Made by a program: the position numbers and the translations under genes | In this document: piece after piece, positions 1-10,851 of the stretch | How positions within the stretch are numbered: the stretch's first letter is position 1 | How the letters are laid out: each line of letters starts with the position of its first letter | Notes under the pieces: model-generated | What the model was told of the DNA's origin: nothing | What the model saw: only the letters and a program-made list of their open reading frames with translations | Database searches by the model: none | Assembly (NCBI RefSeq): GCF_030272615.1 | Contig: NC_081407.1 | Location: forward strand, 376,133,018 to 376,197,017 | Source: Cryptomeria japonica | Lineage: Eukaryota; Streptophyta; Pinopsida; Cupressales; Cupressaceae | Reading direction: 5' to 3' | DNA length: 64,000 nt

Positions 1-1339
1 TTAACTGAGTATCTTTGACTATGATTTTGTGGAATCTAGTTTCATTTTACACCTGCAAGAAGCATTTGTTGAAACTTCTAAAAACTATTCAACATATACA
101 TAATCATGTGTATCCTGCAATCATACGTTCCATACGACCACATTTCTTTGCGATCAATGTCTACCATGAGATACCTTTCTTTAAGGAATTGTGTCAAATG
201 GTTCACAACTTATCTATGCGTTCCACATTTTACATCTGTATTCACATCTCAGGCATGTCCATGCTTCGTTATCTGAGGCTTATCAAACATGTCAATGCAT
301 TGTTTTACTCTGATTCATTCTGCAAACATGGTGGCCAGGGCTGTTAGAACATATCCATTATACCTTGGTGCATTTTAATATACCTTCCAGAACTTCCATT
401 CCAGGAGAGTTTGGCTCTTATAAACAAATGGCTGCATTTACTTGAAAATTTCTAAAGATTCCTCGTTAAATCCATTTGGTGCATATGGTGCTATCTTCAG
501 TGCATTGATAACTTGCTACTTCAAGCTCTCTTTTCTTTTGTTTTTTTAAAACTCTTATGAAAAAGGGTTAAGAATGCTCACTTTTGAGCATTTCTAACCT
601 TCTTGACAAAGTGGGACCTGCAAGGTTAAGAAACGAGGTTATAAATGCTCAAAAAGTGAGCATTTCTAACCTTTTTTGGCAAAGGTTGAAAAAAGAGGTT
701 AAGAATGCTAAAACACTGAGCATTTCTAACCTTGAGCTTCATGAACTATCCTTTAAACCTTAGAAACCATTGATCACAGAGAGGAAACAAGGAAGAGTGC
801 AATCGATGCTTTTGAACAACTTTTGAAGCACAAAAGATCAAACATATTAAAATAATTTAAAATAGTAAATTATTATATGAGAAATAATTTAAATATTTCA
901 AATATATTGCTTTGGCCGGAGAAAAATGGCATAACTTTCAAATGGTAGGGAGTTAGGTCCTGAAATTTGAAACACATGTCAATGAAATGAAAAATGGTCC
1001 ACATGATTATTTACACCTCAAGATGAACCCTAGGATGAGATATTTAATCATTTTGGGGGCAACAGACACCAAAAATAGAAAGTTTAAAATATGACAAATT
1101 ATGAACTGGGCTTAGGTGAAAGTTGGCCACACAACATAAAATGACATTTAGATCCTGACTGTCATGTGATTTCCCTCAATTTATGGTAATTCTCAAAAAC
1201 TCTTCCATTTTCGGGTTTTTGCTAGCAATGATCTTGGACAACGTGCTCATTACCTACGCATAGACACTCATTAGATCTTTACTCAACATGAGATCGAGTT
1301 GAAGTTCAAATTTTATGTAGGACAAATATGGGGGCAATA
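1..1339 (-). repeat. Left LTR of the first element (cut by the window edge)
   Basis: This segment matches 6502-7842 almost base for base with a constant offset of about 6501. It ends at the shared block ATATGGGGGCAA. The other end lies outside the window. It contains three imperfect palindromes near 565-733. Confidence 0.85.
565..733. repeat. Three tandem imperfect palindromes in the left LTR
   Basis: Stem-loops lie at about 565-600, 636-672 and 695-733. Each pairs an arm like AGGTTAAGAATGCTCA with TGAGCATTTCTAACCT around a 4-6 nt loop. The spacers between them are unrelated. They could be protein-binding sites or RNA hairpins in the LTR; neither role is shown by the sequence. Confidence 0.75.
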
Positions 1340-1697
1340 GTTGGCTCTGACTGGGGACAAGGATTGCAAATGATGCAGGATGAACTCAAAATCTCTAGTT
1401 TGAAGGCTAGTGCACTATCCATTGTGCAACAGAGTCAAAGAGGAAACAATATAGGGAATAGATGGAGAAACCAGACACAAACCAAAAATGGGATGAACAC
1501 AACAAAACTTCTAACTAAATTATGTACATGGTAGGCAAAGCCCACCTCAAACTTCTCCAGGAGTATCATACAAAACCATTCATGGACTGAGAGAAATAGG
1601 CACCTTGGCAGAACAGTGGAGTGCATCCATGTGATACCTGTAAGCTCAGCAGGTTGGCAAGATCAACATGTAGAAGATGAGAAATATCTTTGAGAGA

Positions 1698-1979
1698 TTA
1701 ACCAAACAACCATATCTCATCATAAATCTGTGAGCTCTCTTGAAAGTTTTGGGTACCATTTTGAACATTATTGGCAATTTGTGGAATATTCCCAAGTATA
1801 CCTATATCCTCTATCTGAAGACCCCTCTGATAGTCTAGTTTGCAATAAATTAATCCATAAAATGGACAACCTTCATATAATCTGTGATGCGAAGAACTTT
1901 GAGTAGATGCAACCATTGAATCAGGTTCATGACTATCAGCTTGAAAATCACCTATAGAAATACACTCATCTGAAAACAA
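1698..1979 (-). CDS. Possible downstream piece of the same minus-strand reading frame
   Basis: This frame of 93 codons follows 1989-3116 directly on the minus strand and has a similar Ser/Asp/Gln-rich composition. I recognise no domain. It may be the C-terminal part of the same unidentified product or chance open sequence. Confidence is low because it has no repeat unit. Confidence 0.25.
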   Translation of the reverse strand: MFSDECISIGDFQADSHEPDSMVASTQSSSHHRLYEGCPFYGLIYCKLDYQRGLQIEDIGILGNIPQIANNVQNGTQNFQESSQIYDEIWLFG

Positions 1980-1988
1980 AGGATTGAC

Positions 1989-3116
1989 TTACACATTTTC
2001 ATCATAGGAGAAGTCATCATTTAGAGCCTTCAAACACCAATCTAGAATACAAACGTTATGAGAGTAAACTCCATGGGCTTCCTTCATTAGACCATCCATT
2101 ACCTCACTTATCTCTGCATTCTTGGTAAAGTTCCCAAAACTATCCTCTTTGATAGGGGAGTCTTCTTGATTTAAAGATTCAAAACGAGGATTGCTTTGAA
2201 CCTTGGAAACTTCATAAGGCATAGATTGCAACTCCATCGAGATAGGGACATTTGTTGATATTCCTACATGGATTTCATTTTCAACCCACTCGTATACATT
2301 TGTATTACTTTTTGTGTTCTCTTGTCCCAATGATTCCTCTTCATCACACTCTTCATGAAATTTGAAAACTTCATACTTAGGTGGCATATATGATAAAGAG
2401 TGAATTCTTGATGGTTCATCTTTTTTCACTCGAGGTTGATCTAGGAGTTCACTTAAATTCTCCAATTTTGAAGATAGGGAATATGTCTGCAAAATTTTAC
2501 CTATGGTTGCTTCTCCATTGGTCAAATCAATACAAGATTGTCCACTGGGTTTCATACCTTTATTTTCCATGGAAAAGTTTTCATCTTCAACTGTTAGTGA
2601 TGGATGAATGGGAATATCCTCTCCACATAGAAAGTCATTGTTAGAAGAATTGAGACACCAAGTTGGAATGAGAACTATAGGAGATTCATCTTGATACCTC
2701 TCCTCTTCACCATTTTCTTGAAGCTTGGGCTGCATGGAAGTCTTGAAATCATTTATTCCTCTTTCCAACTCTTTGTTTTTAGGTTCATGGAGGACTTCCT
2801 CTTGGCTATGGTGATCTTTATAATGCTCATGACATATAGGAACACAATATTCTTTTTCTTCCTCACACGGTTCATCTTGATCTTTCTTTTGACCTGTATC
2901 TTTATGAGCTAATACGAGTTCATCTTCCTTAACACATGCATAATGTGATGGATATTTTTCAAAATTTGGATCACAAGACATCTCATAAGGAGTGCACACA
3001 TCTTCAAGAAAATAATTTCTTCCCTCTTCTTTTTGTTCAACCTCTTGCAATGTTTGGAGTAGAGAAGGATGCATTTTGGCATGATCAAGTTTCATATTTC
3101 CATAGAATCTTTTCAA
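1989..3116 (-). CDS. Unrecognised acidic protein with FLKRF-type repeat, inside the first LTR element
   Basis: This is an open frame of 375 codons on the minus strand and the longest in the first 8 kb. It begins with a unit KRFYGNMKL...KMHPSLLQTLQEVEQKEE that recurs twice upstream on the same strand. The rest is rich in Glu, Asp, Ser and Lys. A second internal repeat, WCLNSSNNDF and WCLKALNDDF, lies in the middle and at the C-terminus. There is no signal peptide, membrane segment or known enzyme motif. It may be an accessory or captured gene of the element, or a decayed antisense frame. I do not recognise the family. The starting methionine is the first in the open frame and may not be the native start, because the repeat array continues upstream. 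Confidence 0.45.
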   Translation of the reverse strand: MKRFYGNMKLDHAKMHPSLLQTLQEVEQKEEGRNYFLEDVCTPYEMSCDPNFEKYPSHYACVKEDELVLAHKDTGQKKDQDEPCEEEKEYCVPICHEHYKDHHSQEEVLHEPKNKELERGINDFKTSMQPKLQENGEEERYQDESPIVLIPTWCLNSSNNDFLCGEDIPIHPSLTVEDENFSMENKGMKPSGQSCIDLTNGEATIGKILQTYSLSSKLENLSELLDQPRVKKDEPSRIHSLSYMPPKYEVFKFHEECDEEESLGQENTKSNTNVYEWVENEIHVGISTNVPISMELQSMPYEVSKVQSNPRFESLNQEDSPIKEDSFGNFTKNAEISEVMDGLMKEAHGVYSHNVCILDWCLKALNDDFSYDENV

Positions 3117-3272
3117 AAACTTTATATGTGAATCAGTGAGAACCTGATTTTGTCAAGAAATAGGAGAAGGAGAATGAGCATCATCATTATTATCCATTTT
3201 TGATTCAAGAATACAATCACGAGCAAAAATTTTGTTGTCTCTTCCATCTTTTTCCTCAATCTTTTGCACAGT

Positions 3273-3563
3273 CTAAAGTAGAGAAGGATTAATTTTATGA
3301 AGATCAAGTTCCTTTCCACTATTGAATCTCTTCAAGAAGTTGACTTGTGTAGGTTCATCATTACTTTGATTCAGTTCAACAATTTGTACAGGAGAAAGGT
3401 CACTTTTGTCTTCATCTTTCTTGATTGTTAACTTGGGTAAATGATCGCAAGCGAGAAAACCAATCTCCTTTCCATCTTTTTCTTCAATGTCTTGCAACAC
3501 TTGACATAAGGAGGGATGAATCTTATCAGGACTAAACTGCATGCCATAATAAAATTTCTTCAA
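3273..3563 (-). CDS. Upstream piece of the FLKRF-repeat reading frame
   Basis: This 96-codon minus-strand frame holds KKFYYGMQF...KIHPSLCQVLQDIEEKD at its start and FLKRFNSGKEL...KINPSLL at its end. Both are clear paralogues of the unit at the start of the frame at 1989-3116. The shared core is FLK(K/R)F, about ten residues, then K(I/M)(H/N)PSL followed by LQ(D/E)(I/V)E(E/Q)K. The unit spacing varies between about 70 and 80 residues. Function is unknown. It belongs to the same fossil element and is fragmentary. Confidence 0.4.
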   Translation of the reverse strand: MKKFYYGMQFSPDKIHPSLCQVLQDIEEKDGKEIGFLACDHLPKLTIKKDEDKSDLSPVQIVELNQSNDEPTQVNFLKRFNSGKELDLHKINPSLL

Positions 3564-3763
3564 GAAGTCAACCTGTATGGGCTAATCAAAAACTGGTCTG
3601 TTTGGATATATGTAATATTCATCATCACTTTCACTATCACTTTCCAACTTTCCTTTGTACCAAACCATTGTTCTAAATTCGATATTTCAAACAGTCGCCA
3701 ACCTTCATTCTGAAGAAGGTACCTTACAATATCTGAGGAACAAAGCACATTGGTATGTCACTC

Positions 3764-5869
3764 CCTAGAAGAGTCACCAAAAATCTATTGTTAAACAAAT
3801 TTGTCATTGCGGTTGTTTACCTGAAACTGACCCTATTTGCCCTATGTGCAGTGACAAACGTTCCAACAGTTGGAGAGATCATTCTGTGAAACATGATCTT
3901 CCTCTGCGTTTGAGAGGGGCAACTCCCTCCTATGATAGGGGTGTTTAGGATTTTGTGTATTTTTAACCTGAAAGTACATAAAGGAGAAAACATAAAACTA
4001 AAGAGAAATAAAGATAGAAACCCCAGAAATAGACATATGACCATCGACTCAGATTTCTCAACATTAGCAACAAATTACAAGGGGAAGTCATAAAGTAATA
4101 TGCTTAGCCATGACATGACGATAAAGAAGAATGACAAATCTCAACATACGGAGAGATAAGATACTTCAACACATTCAAACTGAGATACCAGAGGTTGCTT
4201 GTGCATCATCACATCAATTGTATAGATCACATATGCATAAAAAGACTACCAATTTGACATACGCGAAATCGGCAATAATAGCACATGAATACATTTAGAA
4301 CATACAAACTAAGACGTATTCTTCATTATCCTTTTGGAAATATACAAGTCCAAAATCCTTTCTACACATTGTGCAAATCAAAATATCATTACATGTTTCT
4401 CCTGGAATTCTAGTAGAGTTTTCCCTCTGTAAAAAGTTCCCCCTTTACATTACAAATAGCCTTGTATTTATAGGCTACTCGGAATAACCACCTTAGTAAC
4501 TAACTTTAATCCTGGGTTAATAACTAATTCTTTTTCCACGTGAATTTCAATGAGTTAGTAACCTACACTTTTATGTGCAGAAGAAGTCAACTTTCTAACC
4601 TTCAGTTACAATAAGCGGCATAAGTCACTTTTTACAAAAGTAATATCAAACCCATTACATTGAAGAAATAACTCATTGTTGATTTTACCGGGGTGACCTC
4701 CATGTCTTTATCTAATCTGCTAGTTGCTTGTTTATCAATAAGTTGATCTTCAAACACAAGTGATTTGACTGCATCTACTGACCATCTTTTCCTCTCAGCA
4801 ATGTCATGAGTTTTTGAATGACGAGGTACTTAAATAGGACATCATTAATTTTCACATGCTCATCTTTGTTGTATCATATTTGATGGAACGTTTATCATTT
4901 CAAAATATATTTTATGTCACTTACACTACTCCATGATCCCTTTGAGGAGATTTGTCACCTCTTCACTGAATGAAAAATCCATACCCATAAATACATTCTT
5001 TACATTGGTGGCATCCCATGACTCATCATAAGTTGCAATTATTAACCTATTTAATACATTCACTAGTGTTTTCTCCCATTTTGTAAGGGATCAAATGATG
5101 ACATCCTTCTTAAAATTCATCTTTTTATGAAACTACTCGACTTTCTTATCTACATACTTTTTCAAACTTACACAGAGTCCATGAACTTTAATGATTGTTC
5201 ATGACCTGATTCAATACCCCATTTTATGGATAGGAAAGGAACCAACAATAGTTGAAGAATTTGGTGTAATACCTACCATTTGCCTCATCTTGCAAGTTTC
5301 CATGGCCTTGTTCCGCTAAAACTCTGTTGAATAGTTTCTCTAGTAAGTGTATTCAAATATCCACTTTTAATGAAAGAGTCACCTTTCAAATGCTTGAAAT
5401 GAATAATGAGACACATTTCTATTCCTCCCTGAGAAGACATCTCTCCTGGGCATTTTGTCGAGCAAGGCAAGAACATAGTCTATGATTCCTCGTTTTGCGT
5501 GCTTGTCCACAGGATCTTTTCAAACTATAATATCTTGTCTAAGCTTCCACTACTACGTAAATCTCCCACAACCATGGCATTCTTTTGGAGCTTTCTGTCA
5601 GCCAGTCCACTTGCCTTGGCTACACGTTCCACATCTTGCATACATATCCGCGGGATTGTACTTTACTCCTAGATTTGCATTAATTTGAAAGTTTCTATTA
5701 TCTTCATGCCTCCACGATTTGCAATTGTGTCTGCCACATTAGTTGCAACTTTAACATCTAACGAAACTCCTGTAACTTCTGTGATTTGCTGAATGTCATG
5801 GAGGCCTTTTCAACAAACCCATTTTGTGCATATCCTAAGATCATAGCATTGCAAGAGACCACATTTCTT
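3764..5869. other. Non-coding interior of the first element
   Basis: No coding stretch is supported here. The segment 3835-3960 reads partly open on the minus strand without a recognisable domain. A short purine-rich run, AAGGGGAAG, at about 4080 resembles a polypurine tract but has no clear LTR edge next to it. Confidence 0.4.
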
Positions 5870-6480
5870 CGATGAGATGACATCATTTGAGGTATTCTGC
5901 TAAACAAGGAACATGTGGCGTAGATGTTTTAATGGGTGTCAATACCCATTCAAAAGTCCATTTTGTGAAAGTCCATTTTTTGGATATTCTCCAATTATCG
6001 TATTTCATGAGACCACATTTCTTTGAGAGATTCTGACAAACAGTTTACAGGCACTGCCTGTGCATTCACTATGTCATGAGACCGCATTGCTTTGAGGGAT
6101 TAACAGAAAAGGTGACATGCGTGGTCATGCATATTCACAGAGTTGTGAGACTGCCTTGCTGGAGTTAACGCCTACCATAATTTTCATGTGTAGATGAGAC
6201 CACATTTCTTTGAGGGAGTCTATCAAAAAGTTTACATGGGTGGTCTATACTCCCATGATGCTTTTAAAGATGCGATGTGATTCTATCAAACAGTTCACAT
6301 GTGTTGTCTAGGCTACCATGGTGCATTCATTTCCATGGTTATTCCTTCAAACAGCTACAAAGAAATAACGTTATGACTCGTCAACAAATCAAGATTGTGT
6401 ATTTCATGCAATCATTGCATTCCATCGAAACACATCGGCTTGAGACATTCTGTCAAACAATATACGTGCTTTGTCTTTCC
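5870..6480. repeat. Degenerate tandem motifs of about 80-110 bp
   Basis: The block GAGACCACATTTCTTTGAG followed by (A/G)NTCTNNCAAACAGTTNACA and a GTGGTCTA-like tail recurs at about 5860, 5970, 6080, 6190 and 6270. A related block is seen inside the LTRs near 130-210 and 6640-6710. The array therefore seems to straddle the inner edge of the right LTR and may be an expanded LTR minisatellite. Confidence 0.5.
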
Positions 6481-6501
6481 TTAATCATTTTACTTGCATT
6501 T

Positions 6502-7842
6502 CTAATTGAGTATCTTTGACTATGATTTTGTGGAATCTGGTTTCATTTTACACCTGCGAGAAGCATTTGCTAAAACTTCGAAAAACTATTCAACATATAC
6601 ATAATCATGTGTATCCTGCGATCATACGTTCCATACGACCACATTTCTTTGCGATCAACGTCTCCAATGAGATATGTTTCTTTGAGGAATTATGTCAAAT
6701 GGTTCACAACTTATCTATGCCTTCCACATTTCGCATCTGTATTCACATCTCAAGCATGTCCATGCTCCCTTATCTGAGGCTTATCAAAAATGTCAATGCG
6801 TTGTTTTACTCTGATTCATTCTGCAAACATGGCGGCCAAGGCTGTTAGAACATATCCATTATACCTTGGTGCATGTTGATATCCCTTCAGAACTTCCATT
6901 CTAGGAGAGTTTGGCTCTTCTAAACAAATGGCTGCATTTACTTAAAAATTTCTAAAGATTCCTCATTAAATCCATTTGGTGCATATGGTGCTATCTTCAG
7001 TGCAATAATAACCTACTACTTCAAGCTCTCTTTTCTTTTGTTTTTTTAAAACTCTTATGAAAAAGGGTTAAGAATGCTCACTTTATGAGCATTTCTAACC
7101 TTCTTGATAAAGTGGGATCTGCAAGGTTAAGAAATGAGGTTAGAAATGCTCAAAAAGTGAGCATTTCTAACCTTTTTTGGCAAAGGTTGAAAAAAGAGGT
7201 TAAGAATGCTCAAAAACTGAGCATTTCTAACCTTTAGCTTCATGAACTATCCTTTAGACCTTAGAAACCATTGATTACAGAGAGTAATCAAGGAACAGTG
7301 CAACCGATGCTTTCGAACAACTTTTGAAGCACAAAAGATCAAACATATTAAAACAATTTAAAATATTAAATTATTATGTGAGAAATAATTTAAATATTTC
7401 AAATATATTGCTTTGCCTGAAGAAAAATGGTATAGCTTTCAAACAGTAGGGAGTTAGGTCCTGAAATTTGAAACACGTGTCAATGAAAGGAAAAAAGGTC
7501 CACACAATTATTTACACCTCAAGACGAAGCCTAGGATGAGATATTTAATCATTTTGCGGGCAACAAACACCAAAAATGGAAAGTTTAAAATATGACAAAG
7601 TATGAACTGGGCTCAGAGTGAAAGTTGGCCACACAACATAAAATGACATTTAGATCCTGACTGTCATGCAATTTCCCTCAATTTACGGTAATTCTCAAAA
7701 ACTCTTCCATTTTCAAGTTTTGGCTAATAATGATCTTGGACAACATGCTCATTACCTATGCGTAAACATTGATTAGATCTTTACTTGACATTGAGATCGA
7801 TTTGAAGTTCAAATTTTATGTAGGACAAATATGGGGGCAACA
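6502..7842 (-). repeat. Right LTR of the first element
   Basis: This is the direct-repeat partner of 1-1339. The outer end at 7842 is firm because LINE sequence homologous to 32346 onward begins at 7843. The inner boundary is not resolved, because the left copy is cut by the window edge; the LTR may extend left of 6502 into the degenerate tandem motifs at 5870-6480. Confidence 0.8.
7065..7234. repeat. The same three palindromes in the right LTR
   Basis: Copies at about 7065-7102, 7137-7173 and 7198-7234 match those at 565-733. Both arms are kept although the flanking LTR sequence has diverged. Confidence 0.75.
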
Positions 7843-8430
7843 CATTTTCATTTCTAGATTTTGGCAGGAGATGTCAATGCCATTTTAGAGTTGTGTGAGA
7901 AGAAGGGTGGTGTTATGCATTTGGAACCTTCTTCTTTCCTTCTTTGGGATAGTATATCTTCATTGCATCTTGTTGACATTGAGCCTAGTAATGGTCTCTT
8001 TACTTGTAACAATGGGAGGGTAGGGGAGTTTTGGATTGTGGAGAGGTTGGACCAATTCTGGTTTCTAGTTTTTGGTTTGTTAGGGGATGGTCCACATGTT
8101 CAGAGATTCTTGGCTAGAGAGGGTTGAACCACTGGCCCATAAAGTTGGTGTCTTCTTCTACTCAAGTCTCTCGCACTCCTTCTTTCAAATTCCAACTTAT
8201 GTGGTTGCAGGATCATGATGCGGGGTGGTGGAGGAAAGGGAGGCCAGTCTTTGGCACTGTTATGTACACTTTTACGAAGCAATTGCAATTTGTTAAGGTT
8301 CAACTTACACGGTGGAACCACTAGTGTTTCAATAATATTTTTCATGCTAAGAAAGTTTCTCAAATAGTGTTGAATGACATTACTAGGTAAATAAGAGAGC
8401 ATGGTTTGTCTGAAGCCTTTCTTAGGGGGG
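7843..8430 (+). mobile_element. L1-like LINE copy A, endonuclease to pre-RT segment
   Basis: This collinear match to 32346-32930 in LINE copy B (about 90 percent or better by eye) encodes the end of the apurinic-type endonuclease domain, recognisable by VNAILELCEKKGG and the downstream LFTCNN segment. It starts exactly where the first LTR element ends and stops exactly where the gypsy-type element begins. The run CTTAGGGGGG at 8421-8430 pairs with GGGGGGG from 16240. The upstream half of this LINE must lie beyond the left window edge. Confidence 0.85.
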
Positions 8431-9672
8431 TGTAGTGTCCTAAAATTGTGACACTTGCAATTTCGACTACATTTGGGTCTTCACGATGGCGACGCAACAC
8501 TGAACCTGAATGGAGACCCCGAAACTTGTTCATGACATCAAAAACTGCATTTTTCAGCACCCTGGCCTGATCCTCCTTGCACCCTGCTTTCCCTGGAGGT
8601 GGGACCATGGCGCCCAGTGCCCTGGTCCTTCAGGACTAGGGCACCCAGTGCCCTGGACCCCAGGACCATGGCGCCCAGTGCCCTGGTCCTTGGCCCTATT
8701 TTTGGGCCCGGTCTCTTTTGGGTCTCGGGTCTTTATGTTTGCAAATTGGAAAATAATGTTTCCTGGTCGGCCTAAGATTGAAAAAATCAGTCTTTTAACC
8801 CTAATTGACAAGTATATAAACTACATTTCCTCTCCCATTTTGAAAGGAGGGAAAAAAGGTGGAAGCGATATTCAAACATTCAAGCATTCAAGCATTCCTT
8901 CAAGCAATTGATCATTCTAAGTCTCCATTCAAGGCTAAGTGTTGCATTCAAGGCAAGGATTCAACCATTGAAGAGGAGATCACATAAAACTTACAACATA
9001 CAACAACATTTACACCTTCGCATGTAAGAATACAAACATTCTTACAACAAGGTATCAGTACTTTATTACATTACAATCGTTTACATTTACAGCATTCTCA
9101 TTTCTTGGTTAATTCCAAAACCGGGGTTTGACCTAAGGGCAAACCCCTAATCCCTAACCCCCCAATCATCCTCGCTTTTTTGTGTGTAGGTTGTAGGTAC
9201 GCGGCTATAATTGAAGATCTGGAATCCTTGTGCAGAGACGAACAGATCCCCCTTCGTTTCACACATTTTTCGGAGGACCGTGTGCACGCTGGGCACCATC
9301 GTCTCGTCAACTTTTGCTCAAATTTGCAGGACAACTCCGTCTCGACATTTTACTGCTAATTCCAGGTCCGTAGCTTCATCCTATATTCCTATCTCTGTTT
9401 ATAAGTGAATCTTTCTCACTTTTCATGCATTCCTAGCTTAATCCTTTTATCTACATTCTTTACAAAAGAGGGTAGCCTTGTTGTCTTAATCCTTGAAACT
9501 CATTTAGAATCTAGTCTTGCATTGTGTGGGATTGGATCTTGTGGGTTTCAACCCCTCTTTTGAATGTAAAGTCTCCCCTAAGTGAAAACCATCAACCCTA
9601 GTGACCCCCTTTCCCTCTCTTTGGAGTGGTGGGGGGAACACTTGGGGTTCGCTCGCGATTTTCTGCTTTACA
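8431..9672 (+). repeat. 5' LTR of the gypsy-type element
   Basis: It runs from TGTAGTGTCC to CTTTACA and is 1242 bp long. A TATA-like TATATAAA lies at about 8811. It holds a GC-rich block (8600-8700) in which CCAGTGCCCTGG recurs three times. The other LTR has fewer copies, which explains most of the length difference. A 30-nt stem-loop motif lies at 9275-9304. Confidence 0.9.
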
Positions 9673-9675
9673 TTT

Positions 9676-9694
9676 TGGTGAACCCAATGTGAAC
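9676..9694 (+). promoter_or_regulatory. Candidate primer-binding site of the gypsy-type element
   Basis: TGGTGAACCCAATGTGAAC starts three bases after the LTR end and begins with TGG, the complement of a tRNA CCA end. I cannot name the matching tRNA, and it is not the common initiator-Met site. Confidence 0.45.
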
Positions 9695-10850
9695 ATCCTT
9701 TCTGATTATTCATGGTTAGATCTGAAAATTTGCTTCCTTAATTACATTTCCATGTTTGATCTTTTGCAAATTTTAGAGGTTAATTGCATAAAAACCCTAA
9801 ATTTTCTTTTTAGTAATTAAGCTTGTGAAATGTCTAATTGTTAATGCTTGTTTCAGATCTACCCTTCTATTTAAAATTGTCAATTCATATTTGTGCTTTA
9901 ATTCTGAAAATTAAGTGGTTAAGTCTCAAAACCCTTATTTTTAAAACCCTCTTGATTCAACCTTTGACTGATAATATCACTGATCAAAACATTTCCAAAT
10001 CAGTTGTAACTTTGGATTTCGCAATAAAATCATAATATCTTTCATCCCTGAAAATTTGGAAAAAAGTTGCGAGGACCGTGTGCACCCTGAGCGCCATCGT
10101 CCCCAACATTTTTTTCAAAATTTTGGGAGCTAGATCTTACTGTATTTTTCTGCTAAAACCCAGAATTTTGGCTGATTTTATCAATTACAACACTTTCAAA
10201 ATTAAAGTCAAAATTGGTCTAGTGATTGCTTGGATTAAGGCTCCTAATCATTCAAAAATTGTTGAAATTGAAATTTTTTGTCAAATTTGTGTTCTTACTA
10301 TCCTAAATTTGAAAAGTGTGTTGGCGTTCATTCGAAATTTCAGTGCTTTATTCAAATTTTTGCATTTTGTGACTTTTGAAATTAAGTGTTTAATTGCAAC
10401 AACTTTGATTTCCACTCTCAAAATCAAATTTTGCGTGAAATTGAGTCAGCTTTTAAAATTCAAAACTTGCATTGCTTTTGGTATTCCCTCTAAAATCATA
10501 AAATCCAAAATTTCAGTTTCCCTCTCTTTTTCAAAATTCAAATTTTGCATTTTTCAACAATCTGGGTAGGGTTCAATTTTGAGATTGCAACTTTAATTTG
10601 GCTTATCTATAGATCATAAAATCACTCAATTTTTTCAGATTAGCTTTAAAATCATCATAACTTTCATCCCTGAAAATTTCAAAAAAAGTTGCGAGGACCA
10701 TGTGCACCACGAGTGCCACGGTCCCTGACATTTTTTCCAAAATTTTGGGAGATTGTCATGATTGCATTTAACAGCTTAAATCTAGGAGATTGGCTGATTT
10801 TACTGAAATTTGCTACCTCTAAATTCAAAATCTTCTCTCACTCTCTAGTG
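9695..10850 (+). other. Leader of the gypsy-type element with a duplicated block
   Basis: This is non-coding leader before gag. A block of about 80 bp recurs at about 10036-10130 and 10658-10752, beginning ATC(A)TAA(C/T)(T/A)TTTCATCCCTGAAAATTT and containing a 30-nt stem-loop (10073-10102 and 10695-10724) also seen in each LTR. Confidence 0.7.
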
Positions 10851-10851
10851 C

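Larger units (their letters stand above)
1..7842 (-). mobile_element. LTR-flanked element with minus-strand reading frames, running off the left edge
   Basis: Two direct repeats of at least 1.34 kb (1-1339 and 6502-7842) flank an interior of about 5 kb or less. The outer right end reads TGTTGCCCCC on the minus strand, a TG-type LTR start, and the only long reading frames of the interior are also on the minus strand, so I assign minus orientation. Sequence right of 7842 continues the LINE that is uninterrupted at 32346, so this element sits inside that LINE. I see no reverse transcriptase or integrase, which suggests a non-autonomous element. It looks broken in several places. The LTRs differ at roughly 8 percent of sites by eye, which implies an old insertion, probably tens of millions of years at conifer rates. 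Confidence 0.75.

Noticed and set aside
565-733. Spaced palindromic repeats resembling a CRISPR array
   Set aside because: There are only three, they are imperfect, they are palindromic throughout, and they lie in LTRs of a plant element. No cas gene is near.
1341-1358. Initiator-Met primer site of the first element (TTGGCTCTGACTGG)
   Set aside because: It resembles the reverse of the usual site but stands beside the wrong LTR end for the minus-strand orientation, so I treat it as coincidence.
8510-8911. 133-codon frame and its minus-strand partner at 8554-8811
   Set aside because: They lie inside the gypsy-type LTR and reflect its GC-rich repeat; the matching LTR at 15205 gives similar frames.
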